Shown here piece by piece: positions 43,452 to 52,132 of a stretch of DNA of 64,000 nt. The notes beneath the pieces are model-generated. The model was not told the DNA's origin. It was given only the letters and a program-made list of their open reading frames with translations, and searched no databases. Made by a program: the position numbers and the translations under genes. Each line of letters opens with the position of its first letter. The first letter of the stretch is position 1. The DNA comes from Rhodopseudomonas palustris (lineage in GTDB: Bacteria; Pseudomonadota; Alphaproteobacteria; Rhizobiales; Xanthobacteraceae): the NCBI RefSeq assembly GCF_007005445.1, contig NZ_CP041387.1:1984001-2048000 (forward strand). Direction: 5' to 3'.

Positions 43452-44245
43452 TGCCGATGCTGGTCGACAGCCACTGCCATCTCGACTTCCCCGACTTTGC
43501 CGACGACCTCGCCGGCATTGTCGCCCGCGCCGAGGCGAGCGGGGTGGGGCGAATGGTGACGATCTCGACCCGGGTGCGGAAGCTGCCGGACCTGCTGGCG
43601 ATCGCCGAGCGGTTCCCGAACGTGTACTGCTCGGTCGGGACCCATCCGCATCACGCCGACGAGGAAGACGGCATCACCACCGATGAGCTGGTGGAGCTGG
43701 CGCAGCACCCGAAGGTGGTGGCGTTCGGCGAGGCCGGGCTCGACTACTTCTACGAGATGGGTTCGCGCGAGGCGCAGGCGCGCGGCTTCCGCGCCCACAT
43801 CGCAGCGGCGCGCGAAACCGGGCTGCCGCTCGTCATCCACACCCGCGAAGCGGACGAGAATTGCGGCAAGATCCTCGAAGACGAGATGGGGAAGGGAGCT
43901 TTTCGCGCGGTGTTGCATTGCTACACCGGCGGTCGCGACCTCGCGATGCAGGCCATCGACCTCGGACTGACGATCTCCTTCACCGGTATTATCACCTTCA
44001 AGAAGTCACAGGCGCTGCGCGATCTCGCTGCCGAATTGCCGGCCGACCGGATCATGGTCGAGACCGACTCGCCGTATCTGGCGCCCGGCAAATATCGCGG
44101 CAAGCGCAACGAGCCGTCCTACGTGGTCGAGACCGCCAAGGTGATGGCCGAGGTCCGGGGCGTGTCGCTCGACGAGATCGCGCGCCAGACGACCGAGAAC
44201 TTCTTCCGCCTGTTCGGCAAGGTGCCGGCGCCCGCCGCCGCATGA
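43451..44245 (+). CDS. tatD: TatD family metal-dependent hydrolase
   Basis: A 264-residue TIM-barrel metallo-hydrolase; family members are DNases or D-aminoacyl-tRNA-type hydrolases. Metal motifs are VDSHCHLDF (HxH), GEAGLDYFY (Glu), VIHTREADEN (His), LHCYTGG (His) and VETDSPYLAP (Asp). The end KYRGKRNEPSYVVETAKVMA is typical. It is translationally coupled to metG, and the MBL hydrolase follows 25 bp downstream, the order usual in alphaproteobacteria. Confidence 0.95.
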   Translation: MPMLVDSHCHLDFPDFADDLAGIVARAEASGVGRMVTISTRVRKLPDLLAIAERFPNVYCSVGTHPHHADEEDGITTDELVELAQHPKVVAFGEAGLDYFYEMGSREAQARGFRAHIAAARETGLPLVIHTREADENCGKILEDEMGKGAFRAVLHCYTGGRDLAMQAIDLGLTISFTGIITFKKSQALRDLAAELPADRIMVETDSPYLAPGKYRGKRNEPSYVVETAKVMAEVRGVSLDEIARQTTENFFRLFGKVPAPAAA

Positions 44246-44270
44246 CGCCTTTGACAATTGGGGTCGCCGC

Positions 44271-45074
44271 ATGACGCTGACGCTCACCATCCTCGGCTCG
44301 GGCTCCTCCGCCGGCGTGCCGCGCCCGGCGCTCGGCTGGGGCGCCGCCGATCCGTCCAATCCGAAGAACCGGCGGCTGCGCTGCTCGCTGCTGGCCGAGC
44401 GCATCACACCGGAGGGCGGCATCACCCGCGTGCTGATCGACACTTCGCCGGACCTGCGCGAGCAACTGATCAGCGCCGACGTCGATCATCTCGACGCTGT
44501 GTTCCTGACCCACGAGCACGCCGACCAAACCCACGGCATCGACGATCTGCGCTCGGTGGTGATGGCGATGAAGCGGCGCATCCCGGTGTATCTCAACCGG
44601 TCGACCGGCGAACACGTGCTGTACCGCTTCGCCTACTGTTTCGAACAGGCACCTGGCAGCTCGTATCCGGCGATCCTGGAGTCGCGCGAGATCGAAGCCG
44701 GCGACAGCAAGACCATCGCCGGCGCCGGCGGCGACCTCACGCTGACCGCGTTCCTGGTGCAGCACGGCGACATCCCTGCGCTCGGCTATCGCATCGCCGG
44801 CGCGGCCTATACGCCCGACGTCCATGATATTCCGGAAGCGAGCTTCGGCGCCCTCGAAGGCCTCGACCTCTGGATTATCGATGGGCTGCGCTACAAGCAC
44901 CACGCCAGCCACTTCAACATCGAGACCGCGCTGAAGTGGATCGAGCGCTTCAAGCCGAAGCGCGCCGTGATCACCAACATGCACGCCGACATCGATTACG
45001 AGACGCTGCGGAAGGAATTGCCGGAGGGCGTGGTGCCGGGGTTCGACGGGATGCGGCTGGAGATCGCGGGCTGA
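44271..45074 (+). CDS. metallo-beta-lactamase-fold hydrolase (PhnP-like)
   Basis: A 267-residue di-metal hydrolase of the PhnP/phosphoribosyl cyclic phosphodiesterase group. It begins LTILGSGSSAGVPRP, has the metal motif THEHADQTHG (HxHxDxxH), further His in HHASHFN, and the C-terminal AVITNMHADIDYETL. The natural substrate outside phosphonate operons is unknown; a cyclic phosphodiester is the family-level guess. It ends just before a family A repeat. Confidence 0.9.
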   Translation: MTLTLTILGSGSSAGVPRPALGWGAADPSNPKNRRLRCSLLAERITPEGGITRVLIDTSPDLREQLISADVDHLDAVFLTHEHADQTHGIDDLRSVVMAMKRRIPVYLNRSTGEHVLYRFAYCFEQAPGSSYPAILESREIEAGDSKTIAGAGGDLTLTAFLVQHGDIPALGYRIAGAAYTPDVHDIPEASFGALEGLDLWIIDGLRYKHHASHFNIETALKWIERFKPKRAVITNMHADIDYETLRKELPEGVVPGFDGMRLEIAG

Positions 45075-45085
45075 TCGCTCAACTG

Positions 45086-45193
45086 GTCATTCCGGGGCGC
45101 TCGCGACAGCGAGCGAACCCGGAATCTGAACATGCAGGGCCTTGCTCAACACCTCGGGATTCCGGGTTCGCGCTTTGCGCGCCCCGGAATGAC
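45086..45193. repeat. intergenic repeat family A, copy 2 (108 bp)
   Basis: Starts GTCATTCCGGGGCGC (45086-45100) and ends with its exact reverse complement (45179-45193). The inner TCGCGACAGCGA palindrome, CCCGGAATCT and CTCGGGATTCCGGGTTCGC parallel the copy at 9778-9895. It lies between the convergent MBL hydrolase and acyl-CoA ligase genes. Confidence 0.85.
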
Positions 45194-45250
45194 AAACGAC
45201 AGTTGGTCGTCCTTGGCGGTAGCCCCCGCAATGACACCGGGGCGAAGTAA

Positions 45251-46900
45251 CTACTCCAAGATCGCCTTCGCCGATTTCACCTGATCGCGCAGCATGAACT
45301 TCTGGATCTTGCCGGTCGAGGTCTTGGGGATCGACGAGAACACGATGCTCTTCGGCGTCTTAAAGCCGGGGAGGTGTTCGCGGCAATAGGCGATGATCTC
45401 GGCTTCAGTGGCGCTGGCGCCGTCTTTCAGCTCGACGAAGGCGCAGGGCACTTCGCCCCATTTCGGGTCGGGCTTGGCGACCACCGCGGCGAACAGGATC
45501 GCCGGGTGCTTGTAGAGTACGTCCTCGACCTCGACCGAGGAGACGTTCTCGCCGCCCGAGATGATGATGTCCTTGGAGCGGTCCTTGATGATGACGTAGC
45601 CGTCGGCGTCGAGCACGCCGAGATCGCCGGTGTGGAACCAGCCGCCGGCGAGCGCTTCCTTGGTGGCTTTCTCGTTCTTCAGGTAGCCCTTCATCACGAT
45701 ATTGCCGCGGAACATCACCTCGCCGATGGTCTCGCCGTCGCGCGGCACTTCCTGCATCGTCTCCGGATCGAGCACGGTGACGGCTTCCTGCATCGGGTAG
45801 GGCACGCCCTGGCGGCGCTTCAGCTTGGCGCGCTCGGCGACCGGCAGATCGTCCCAGCCGGGCTGCTCGGCGCAGACCGAGGCGGGGCCGTAGACTTCGG
45901 TCAGGCCGTACACGTGGGTCAGCTTGATGCCGATGGTCTCGGCGCCGGCCAGCACCGCCATCGGCGGCGCCGCGCCCGCAATCAGGCCGATGACCAACCT
46001 CGCCGCAGCGCCCTTCGGTGCTTCCGGGGCGTTGATCAGTGCGTTGTAGACGATCGGCGCGCCGCACATGTGGGTCACGCCGTGCTTCGGGATCAGCTCG
46101 AAGATCTTGGCCGGATCCACTTTACGCAGGCACACGTTGATGCCGGCCGCGGCCGCGAGCGTCCACGGGAAGCACCAGCCGTTGCAGTGGAACATCGGCA
46201 GTGTCCACAGATACACCGGATGCTGGCCGAGATTGCCGGCGAGGATGTTGCTGACGGCGTTGAGATAGGCGCCGCGATGATGCGTGACGACGCCCTTCGG
46301 ATTGCCGGTGGTGCCGGAGGTGTAGCCGAGCGAGATCGCGTCCCACTCGTCCTCGGGGCGATGGCCGACAAAGGTCGGATCGCCCGACGCCACCGCGTAT
46401 TCGTATTCGAGCTCGCCGATGCGGTGGCTGCCGGGATACATCTTATCGTCGACGTCGATCACCAGCGGTTTCGGCTTGGTCATCAGCTTCAGCGCCTCGG
46501 CGACAACACCCGAGAACTCCGGATCGACCAGAATGATCTTGGCGCCGCCATGATCGAGCTGGAAGGCGATCGCTGGCGCATCGAGCCTGATGTTGAGCGC
46601 GTTCAGCACGGCGCCGGCCATCGGCACCGCAAAGTGCACTTCGACCATCGCCGGCACATTGGGCAGCATCACCGCCACGGTGTCGCCGCGGCCGATGCCG
46701 CTGCGCGCCAGCCAGGACGCGAAACGGCGGCAGCGGGCGCGGGTCTCTTTCCAGGTGTAGTGCCGGCCCTCGTACACCACGGAGGTCATCTCCGGATAAA
46801 CGTTGGCGGTGCGTTCCAGGAAGCTCAGCGGCGACAGCGGCACGAAGTTGGCCGGGGTCTTGTCCAGACCGATGCTGTAATGACCTTGCGGGGTGCTCAT
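45251..46900 (-). CDS. acyl-CoA synthetase (AMP-forming)
   Basis: Activates a carboxylic acid to its CoA thioester via an acyl-adenylate. The 549-residue ANL-family enzyme has the P-loop YTSGTTGNPKGVV, the A5-type motif HVYGLTEVYGP, the hinge region GGWFHTGDLGVLDADGYV with KDRSKDIIISGGENVSS, and the catalytic Lys in PKTSTGKIQKF. Substrate range (medium-chain, methyl-branched or aromatic acids) cannot be read. It lies 54 bp downstream of the TRAP transporter genes on the same strand, suggesting activation of the imported acid. Confidence 0.93.
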   Translation of the reverse strand: MSTPQGHYSIGLDKTPANFVPLSPLSFLERTANVYPEMTSVVYEGRHYTWKETRARCRRFASWLARSGIGRGDTVAVMLPNVPAMVEVHFAVPMAGAVLNALNIRLDAPAIAFQLDHGGAKIILVDPEFSGVVAEALKLMTKPKPLVIDVDDKMYPGSHRIGELEYEYAVASGDPTFVGHRPEDEWDAISLGYTSGTTGNPKGVVTHHRGAYLNAVSNILAGNLGQHPVYLWTLPMFHCNGWCFPWTLAAAAGINVCLRKVDPAKIFELIPKHGVTHMCGAPIVYNALINAPEAPKGAAARLVIGLIAGAAPPMAVLAGAETIGIKLTHVYGLTEVYGPASVCAEQPGWDDLPVAERAKLKRRQGVPYPMQEAVTVLDPETMQEVPRDGETIGEVMFRGNIVMKGYLKNEKATKEALAGGWFHTGDLGVLDADGYVIIKDRSKDIIISGGENVSSVEVEDVLYKHPAILFAAVVAKPDPKWGEVPCAFVELKDGASATEAEIIAYCREHLPGFKTPKSIVFSSIPKTSTGKIQKFMLRDQVKSAKAILE

Positions 46901-46954
46901 GACGACCTGCCTCTCACTTCACGACGGCGCCGGCGTGATCTGCCCGCAGCGCCT

Positions 46955-48838
46955 CTACAGGAAACCGATCGAGATCCACGGGATCGCCGCGACCACGATC
47001 AAGCCGATCAGCAGCGCCAGCATATATCCCCAGATCGGGCGCATGCCCTCGGCGGGATCGACCCGGCCGATCGCGCAGGCCGCATAATAGCCGACGCCGA
47101 ACGGCGGCGCGAACAATCCGATGCCCATCGCCAGGATCACCACCATGGCGTAGTGCACCTCGTGGATGCCGACGGCGCGGGCGATCGGAAACAACAGCGG
47201 CCCGAACAGCACGATCGCCGGAATGCCCTCCAGCACGCTGCCGAGGATGATGAAGGCGACGATCGACACGGCGAGGAACGTGGCCGACCCGCCGGGCAGG
47301 CCGGTCATCGCCGCGGCCAGCGAGCGCGAGAAGCCGGACTGCGTCAGGCCCCAGGCCATGCCGGTGGCGGTGCCGATGATCAGCAGGATCGCACCCGACA
47401 GCGCCGCGGTCTCGACCAGCATCGGCCGCAGCCGCCGCCAGTCGAATTTGCGGTACACCAAAATACCGACCACCACGGCATAGACGATGCCGATGGTCGA
47501 GACCTCGGTGGCGGTGGCGACGCCTTCGACCACGGCGGCGCGGATCACGAAAGGCAGCGCCAGCGCGGGCAGGGCGACGATGAAGGCCTTGCCGATCTCG
47601 CTGCCGCGCGCGCGTTTGACGTGACTGAGATCCTCGCCGCGGTAGCGCCACCACACCAGCAAGCACAGCATGATCGCCAGCACCACGCCGGGCAGCAGGC
47701 CGCCGGTGAACAGCGCGGAGATCGACACGCCGGTGACCGAGCCGATGGTGATCAGCACCAGGCTAGGCGGAATGGTTTCGGTCTGAGCACCGGTGGCCGA
47801 GAGCAGGGCGACCAGATCGCCCGGCTTGGCGCCGCGCTCCTTCATCTCCGGAAACAGCACCGGCGCGACCGCCGCCATGTCGGCCGCCTTCGAGCCGGAA
47901 ATGCCGGACACCAGATACATCGCGCCGACCAGTACGTAATGCAGGCCGCCGCGGACGTGGCCGAGCAGGCTGGCGAGAAACGCCACCATCGCCCGCGCCA
48001 TCCCGGTCATCTCGATCAGCAGGCCGAGGAACACGAACAGCGGCACCGATAGCAGGATGAGGTGGCTCATGCCCTCGTCCATCCGGCCGACCAGAATCAG
48101 CAGCGGCGTCGTTGTGGTCAGCGCCAGATAGCCGTAGATCGCCAGCCCAAACCCGAACGCGATCGGCACACCGGCGAACACGCAAGTTGCCACCACGCCG
48201 ACGAAGAAGATCACCAGATTGAGGTTGCCGAGCGGCTTGAACAGCGGCTGCGCCAGCCAGAACGCCCCGATCAGCAGCAGCACCGTCAGCGCCGCGCCGG
48301 CGACCAGCTTGAGATCGCCGAACCGGATCAGCCGCAGCAATGCGAACATCGCCATCAGCGCGATGCCGACCGGCAGCGCCGCGGCGCGCCAGCTATTGGC
48401 CAGCGACAGCGCCGGGGTGGTGATGTAGCTTTCCTCGTAGGCGTATTCGAACGCTGGTGCGGCGATCAGCAGCAGGAACGCCAGCGCCGCGCAGATCCCG
48501 ACCAGATCGAGCCAGGCGCGCAGGCGCGGGGAGGCCCCCGCCACCATCGCGGTCATCCGCATGTGCTCGCCGCGGCGGAACGCCACCGCGGCGCCGAGCA
48601 TCGCCAGCCACAGGAACAAGATCGAGGCCAGTTCGTCGGACCAGATCAGCGGGCTGTGCAATACGTAACGTGATACCACCCCGGCGAACAGCACGACGAT
48701 TTCGACCACCACCAGGACGGCGGCCGGGATCTCGACCATCAGGCCGAGCCCGGCCTCCAGCGCGCCGATCAGCGACTTGCGCTGCGGCGCGTGGAGCCGT
48801 TCACCGGCGGTGAGCTGCGAAGCGTCGGCGCTCGACAT
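46955..48838 (-). CDS. dctQM: TRAP transporter fused small and large permease (DctQM)
   Basis: Inner-membrane subunits of a tripartite ATP-independent periplasmic transporter driven by a sodium or proton gradient. The 627-residue fusion has a four-helix DctQ part (about residues 25-195, with IWSDELASILFLWLAMLGAA and RRGEHMRM) followed by a twelve-helix DctM part (about 205-627). The DctM part carries GRMDEGMSHLILLSVPLFVF, GGLHYVLVGAMYLVSGISGS and PFGVGYYAACAIG. It starts 12 bp after the dctP stop. Fused QM permeases are a known TRAP subtype. Confidence 0.94.
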   Translation of the reverse strand: MSSADASQLTAGERLHAPQRKSLIGALEAGLGLMVEIPAAVLVVVEIVVLFAGVVSRYVLHSPLIWSDELASILFLWLAMLGAAVAFRRGEHMRMTAMVAGASPRLRAWLDLVGICAALAFLLLIAAPAFEYAYEESYITTPALSLANSWRAAALPVGIALMAMFALLRLIRFGDLKLVAGAALTVLLLIGAFWLAQPLFKPLGNLNLVIFFVGVVATCVFAGVPIAFGFGLAIYGYLALTTTTPLLILVGRMDEGMSHLILLSVPLFVFLGLLIEMTGMARAMVAFLASLLGHVRGGLHYVLVGAMYLVSGISGSKAADMAAVAPVLFPEMKERGAKPGDLVALLSATGAQTETIPPSLVLITIGSVTGVSISALFTGGLLPGVVLAIMLCLLVWWRYRGEDLSHVKRARGSEIGKAFIVALPALALPFVIRAAVVEGVATATEVSTIGIVYAVVVGILVYRKFDWRRLRPMLVETAALSGAILLIIGTATGMAWGLTQSGFSRSLAAAMTGLPGGSATFLAVSIVAFIILGSVLEGIPAIVLFGPLLFPIARAVGIHEVHYAMVVILAMGIGLFAPPFGVGYYAACAIGRVDPAEGMRPIWGYMLALLIGLIVVAAIPWISIGFL

Positions 48839-48850
48839 CGGGGCCAGCCG

Positions 48851-49870
48851 TTACGCCAGCTTGCCGACGGACTTCTCGAGCAGCGACCACGCCTGATCGC
48901 CGTATTTGCCTTTCCACTCGGCATAGAAGCCGGCGTTGCGCAGCTTGTCGCGGAACGGCATCACCGACGGCTGGTTGAAGATCAGGCCCTTGGCGATCAG
49001 CTCTTCCTTGACGGTAGCGTTGAGCTTGGCGGTGTCTTCGCGTTCCTTCACCGCGGCCGCATTGATGTTCTTGGCGACGATCGTGCGCACGTCCGGCGGC
49101 AGCTTCTCCCAGGCGCGGCGGTTGGCCAGGAACCAGAAGCCGTCCCACATGTGATTGGTCAGCGAGCAGTACTTCTGCACTTCGTACAGCTTGGCGGTGG
49201 AGATCAGCACCAGCGGATTTTCCTGGCCTTCGACCACCTTGGTCTGCAGCGCCGAATAAACTTCGCTGAAATTGATCGAGGCGGGCGCCGCATCGAACGC
49301 CTTGAACATCGAGGTCCACAGCGGCGACACCGGAACGCGGATCTTGAAGCCCTTGAAATCTTCGGGGCCGTTGATCGGCCGGGTCGAGGAGGTGGTCTGG
49401 CGGAAGCCGTTGTCCCAGATCTTGTCCATGACCATCAGGCCGGCCTTCTGGATCTCGCCGCGGACATAGCCGCCGAGTTCGCCATCCATGGCCTTCCAGA
49501 CCGTGTCGTAGTCCGGGAACGCGAAGCCGATGCCGTTGATCGAAGCCGCCGGCACCAGGGTCGACAGGATCAGGCCCGACAGCGTGAAGAACTCGACGCC
49601 GCCGGCCCGGATCTGGCTCAGCATGTCGGTGTCGGAGCCGAGCTGGTTGTTCGGGAAAACGTCGATCTGGACCCGACCATCGGTCTCGGCCTTGATCGCC
49701 GCCGACATCTCGCGGGCGCGAACGTTGAGCGGATGGGTGTCGGGCAGGTTGTTGGCGTATTTGTACTTGAACTCGGCTTCGGCGGCGCGCGCCACCCAAG
49801 GCGCACCGATGCCGCCGATCGCGGCCGCCGCTGCCGATGCCTTCAACAAACTCCTGCGTGAAAAACTCAT
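48851..49870 (-). CDS. dctP: TRAP transporter substrate-binding protein
   Basis: A periplasmic solute receptor of 339 residues with a twin-arginine-type signal (SRRSLLKASAAAAAIGG, cleavage near ARA-AEAEF). The DctP fold follows: YANNLPDTHPLN, the GRVQIDVFPNNQLGSDTDML segment, and the ligand-site Arg region KIRVPVSPLW. A KVVEGQENPL motif is characteristic of the family. The ligand is probably a carboxylate. The strong GGAGGAAGCGAG site fixes the ATG at 49870. It heads the operon dctP-dctQM-acyl-CoA ligase, with 575 bp of non-coding DNA upstream. Confidence 0.93.
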   Translation of the reverse strand: MSFSRRSLLKASAAAAAIGGIGAPWVARAAEAEFKYKYANNLPDTHPLNVRAREMSAAIKAETDGRVQIDVFPNNQLGSDTDMLSQIRAGGVEFFTLSGLILSTLVPAASINGIGFAFPDYDTVWKAMDGELGGYVRGEIQKAGLMVMDKIWDNGFRQTTSSTRPINGPEDFKGFKIRVPVSPLWTSMFKAFDAAPASINFSEVYSALQTKVVEGQENPLVLISTAKLYEVQKYCSLTNHMWDGFWFLANRRAWEKLPPDVRTIVAKNINAAAVKEREDTAKLNATVKEELIAKGLIFNQPSVMPFRDKLRNAGFYAEWKGKYGDQAWSLLEKSVGKLA

Positions 49871-50445
49871 CTCGCTTCCTCCTGCCCGCGTGGTCTTTTT
49901 GTGAGAACGCACCCGAAATGTCGACGCGCCCTTGGTCATCATTTCGGCCGGTCCGGTCAAGCGATTTTGAGGCGCGGTGGATGGCCGGGCGATCGGCATG
50001 GCCAAGGTCACGGCCGGCCGACGGCTGGTCGGCGGACGGCTTGGACCACATCGCGGAAGCCGCCAGAGGCTCGGCTGAACCTGCCGCAAGGCGGCATTGG
50101 CCGGGCCGCGCGCATGACTGCGCGCTTCCAAGACGGCCGCGGTGTCGCGACGGCGGCCATCATTCGGAGACCACATCTGAAAGGCTCGCAGCTTCGAAGC
50201 AGCGACCAAGCAGAACGCCGAACCACGACGCACTGTGCAGGCAGAACTTTGCGTATGCCAGACAAGCCTCTGGTGAATCGCGTCTATATAAATATTCCAT
50301 AATATACCTTATGCGAATTGTGGATGCGGTGAAGCAGCATGATGGAGCAACATCGATGTCGATGGCGCCGCCCCCCTAAGGTCGCATTTGATCCCAGATC
50401 GACGTCACGACGAAGCTTGTCGACTCGCGCTATGGTCTGCGCCAC
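49871..50445. other. gene-free divergent regulatory region
   Basis: This stretch between divergent dctP and the oxidoreductase gene holds no credible reading frame. It is GC-rich except for an AT-rich tract at about 50283-50322, likely the promoter zone. No repeat family seen elsewhere in the window occurs here. Confidence 0.6.
50292..50305. promoter_or_regulatory. AT-rich dyad, candidate operator for the TRAP operon
   Basis: ATATT-CCAT-AATAT, a perfect 5-bp inverted repeat with a 4-bp centre, lies within the only AT-rich island of the intergenic region and could be a GntR-type site or a -10 region. It is about 420 bp from dctP, so a long leader would be implied. Confidence 0.35.
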
Positions 50446-51042
50446 ATGACACCCACCAGATGCCTTGTCGTCGTCGCGCATCCGCTCTCAGACAGTCTGT
50501 GCGGACAGCTCGGCCGCGATGCCCAGGCAGTGCTCAAGCGCGCCGGCCACGAGGTTCGGCTGCTCGATCTTCACGCTGCCGGCTTTGCGCCGGCGCTGAC
50601 CGCGGCCGAGCGGTCGAGCTATTACGCGGCTTTTGACCAGTCGGAACTGGCAGCCGAAATCGACGATCTGTCGTGGGCCGAAACGCTGGTGCTGGTGTTT
50701 CCCACCTGGTGGTTCGGCATGCCGGCGCTGATGAAAGGTTGGTTCGACAGGGTGTGGGCGCCTGGCGTCGCCTACGACCACGCGTCCGATCTGGGACGGA
50801 TCCGTCCCCGCCTCCGCTCGCTTCGGCGTGTCGTCGCGATCACCACGCTGGGATCGCCGTGGTGGATCGACCGGCTGGTGCTGCGCCAGCCGGTCAAGCG
50901 TATCCTCAAGACCGCGATCCTCGGTACCTGCGCGCCGCAGGCCAAGCTGACCTTTCTGTCGTTCTATGGCTGCGAGCAGCTCGATGCGGCCGCCGTGACG
51001 CGGATCCAGACGCGAGTGGCCAGCGCGCTGGCGGCGATCTGA
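50446..51042 (+). CDS. flavodoxin-fold NAD(P)H oxidoreductase (NQO/KefF type)
   Basis: A 198-residue FMN/FAD-dependent quinone reductase-like protein. The flavin phosphate loop region is AHPLSDSLCGQLG near residue 10, followed by HEVRLLDLHAAGF. The diagnostic VLVFPTWWFGMPALMKGWFDRVW motif matches the NAD(P)H dehydrogenase (quinone) family. It likely reduces quinones or other electrophiles by two electrons in the cytoplasm. It is monocistronic, with the ATG at 50446 preceded by little Shine-Dalgarno sequence. Confidence 0.88.
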   Translation: MTPTRCLVVVAHPLSDSLCGQLGRDAQAVLKRAGHEVRLLDLHAAGFAPALTAAERSSYYAAFDQSELAAEIDDLSWAETLVLVFPTWWFGMPALMKGWFDRVWAPGVAYDHASDLGRIRPRLRSLRRVVAITTLGSPWWIDRLVLRQPVKRILKTAILGTCAPQAKLTFLSFYGCEQLDAAAVTRIQTRVASALAAI

Positions 51043-51083
51043 AACTCAGCACGGCCCGAGGGCCGAGACGATCTCGACAGTCA

Positions 51084-51851
51084 TTACCGCGCCATCAGTG
51101 CGAACACGCCCCAGCCGAGATAGTCACGACCGTACCGCGCGTAACGTTCCGGCGACGAGGTCAGCTCGGCGCGAACTTCAGCCGCGAAGTCGTCGTCGGG
51201 ATTGGCGTCGAGCCACTGGCGGATCGTGAGCCATTTGGCGGCCTCGTACCGATCCCAACTGTCCTGGCTTGCCAGGACCATTTCCACGACATCGTAATTC
51301 AAGGCGCCGAACGACGCGACCAGGTCCGGAAGCAGCAGGAAATCCGAGATCGCATGGGCGCGACACCCTTGGGCGACCTCCTCGCTCGGTGGCAATTGCA
51401 GCCAGTATGGCTCGCCGATCAGAATGCAGCCTCCGTCTTGGAGGCTCCTCGTCAGCAGCTCGATCGTGCCGCGGACGCCGCCGCCGATCCAGGTGGCCCC
51501 CACGCAGGCCGCCACGCCGACCTTCTCGTCGGCGACATAGCCGGCTGCGTCGCCGTGAACGAACGTGACCTGATCGGCGACGCCGAGTTCGCGCGCGCGA
51601 AGCTGTGCTTGCTCCGTGAACAAGGGACTCATGTCGATCCCGGTGCCACTGATCCCGTGGTCCCGCGCCCAGGTGCACAGCATCTCGCCCGACCCGCTGC
51701 CGAGATCCAGCACGCGCGTGCCGGGCGCCATCCGCAGCGCTGCGCCGAGTGTCGCGAGCTTTTCGGCAGAGAATGGATTGTGGATGCGATGCGCGCTTTC
51801 GCTGACGGTGAAGATACGCGGAATGTCCACTCGAAAAGCTCCTTCGTTCAT
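51084..51851 (-). CDS. SAM-dependent methyltransferase (class I)
   Basis: A 255-residue methyltransferase with motif I VLDLGSGSGEMLCTWA at about residues 46-61. The acidic residue GTGIDMSPLF ends beta-2 and VTFVHGDAAGY holds the adenine-contacting Asp. The C-terminal half is specific, and IGEPYWLQLPPSEE resembles members annotated as UbiE/ArsM-type or thiol/small-molecule methyltransferases. The substrate is unknown. The start was placed at the ATG at 51851; the longer in-frame extension has non-family sequence. It is convergent with the oxidoreductase gene. Confidence 0.82.
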   Translation of the reverse strand: MNEGAFRVDIPRIFTVSESAHRIHNPFSAEKLATLGAALRMAPGTRVLDLGSGSGEMLCTWARDHGISGTGIDMSPLFTEQAQLRARELGVADQVTFVHGDAAGYVADEKVGVAACVGATWIGGGVRGTIELLTRSLQDGGCILIGEPYWLQLPPSEEVAQGCRAHAISDFLLLPDLVASFGALNYDVVEMVLASQDSWDRYEAAKWLTIRQWLDANPDDDFAAEVRAELTSSPERYARYGRDYLGWGVFALMAR

Positions 51852-52132
51852 CCTGTGGTCGGTGCTGGCGCCCTCGCCGCGATCGACATCACGACACTGA
51901 ATGCCAAGATGCAGCGATCGCGTGTGTGCGTCATTGCGCAGCGTCACCGACAACAGCTTTCGATGCGATCGATCGCAGTATCCAATCCCGGGTTCTGCGC
52001 CGTCAGCAAAGCATGGTTGCGCCGCCGCCAGCGAAACGCGATGGCGCACTTGATCGCAAGTGCAGATTGCATCTAAGACTTGATCGTCTCGCGCGGCCCG
52101 CCCTTACGATCGGACTCCCAGACCATCTCATC

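Noticed and set aside
45374..48052. 892-codon open frame on the plus strand
   Set aside because: It lies antisense to the acyl-CoA ligase and DctQM genes, is rich in His/Arg/Asp/Gln with no domain, and arises from GC-rich third positions of the true genes.
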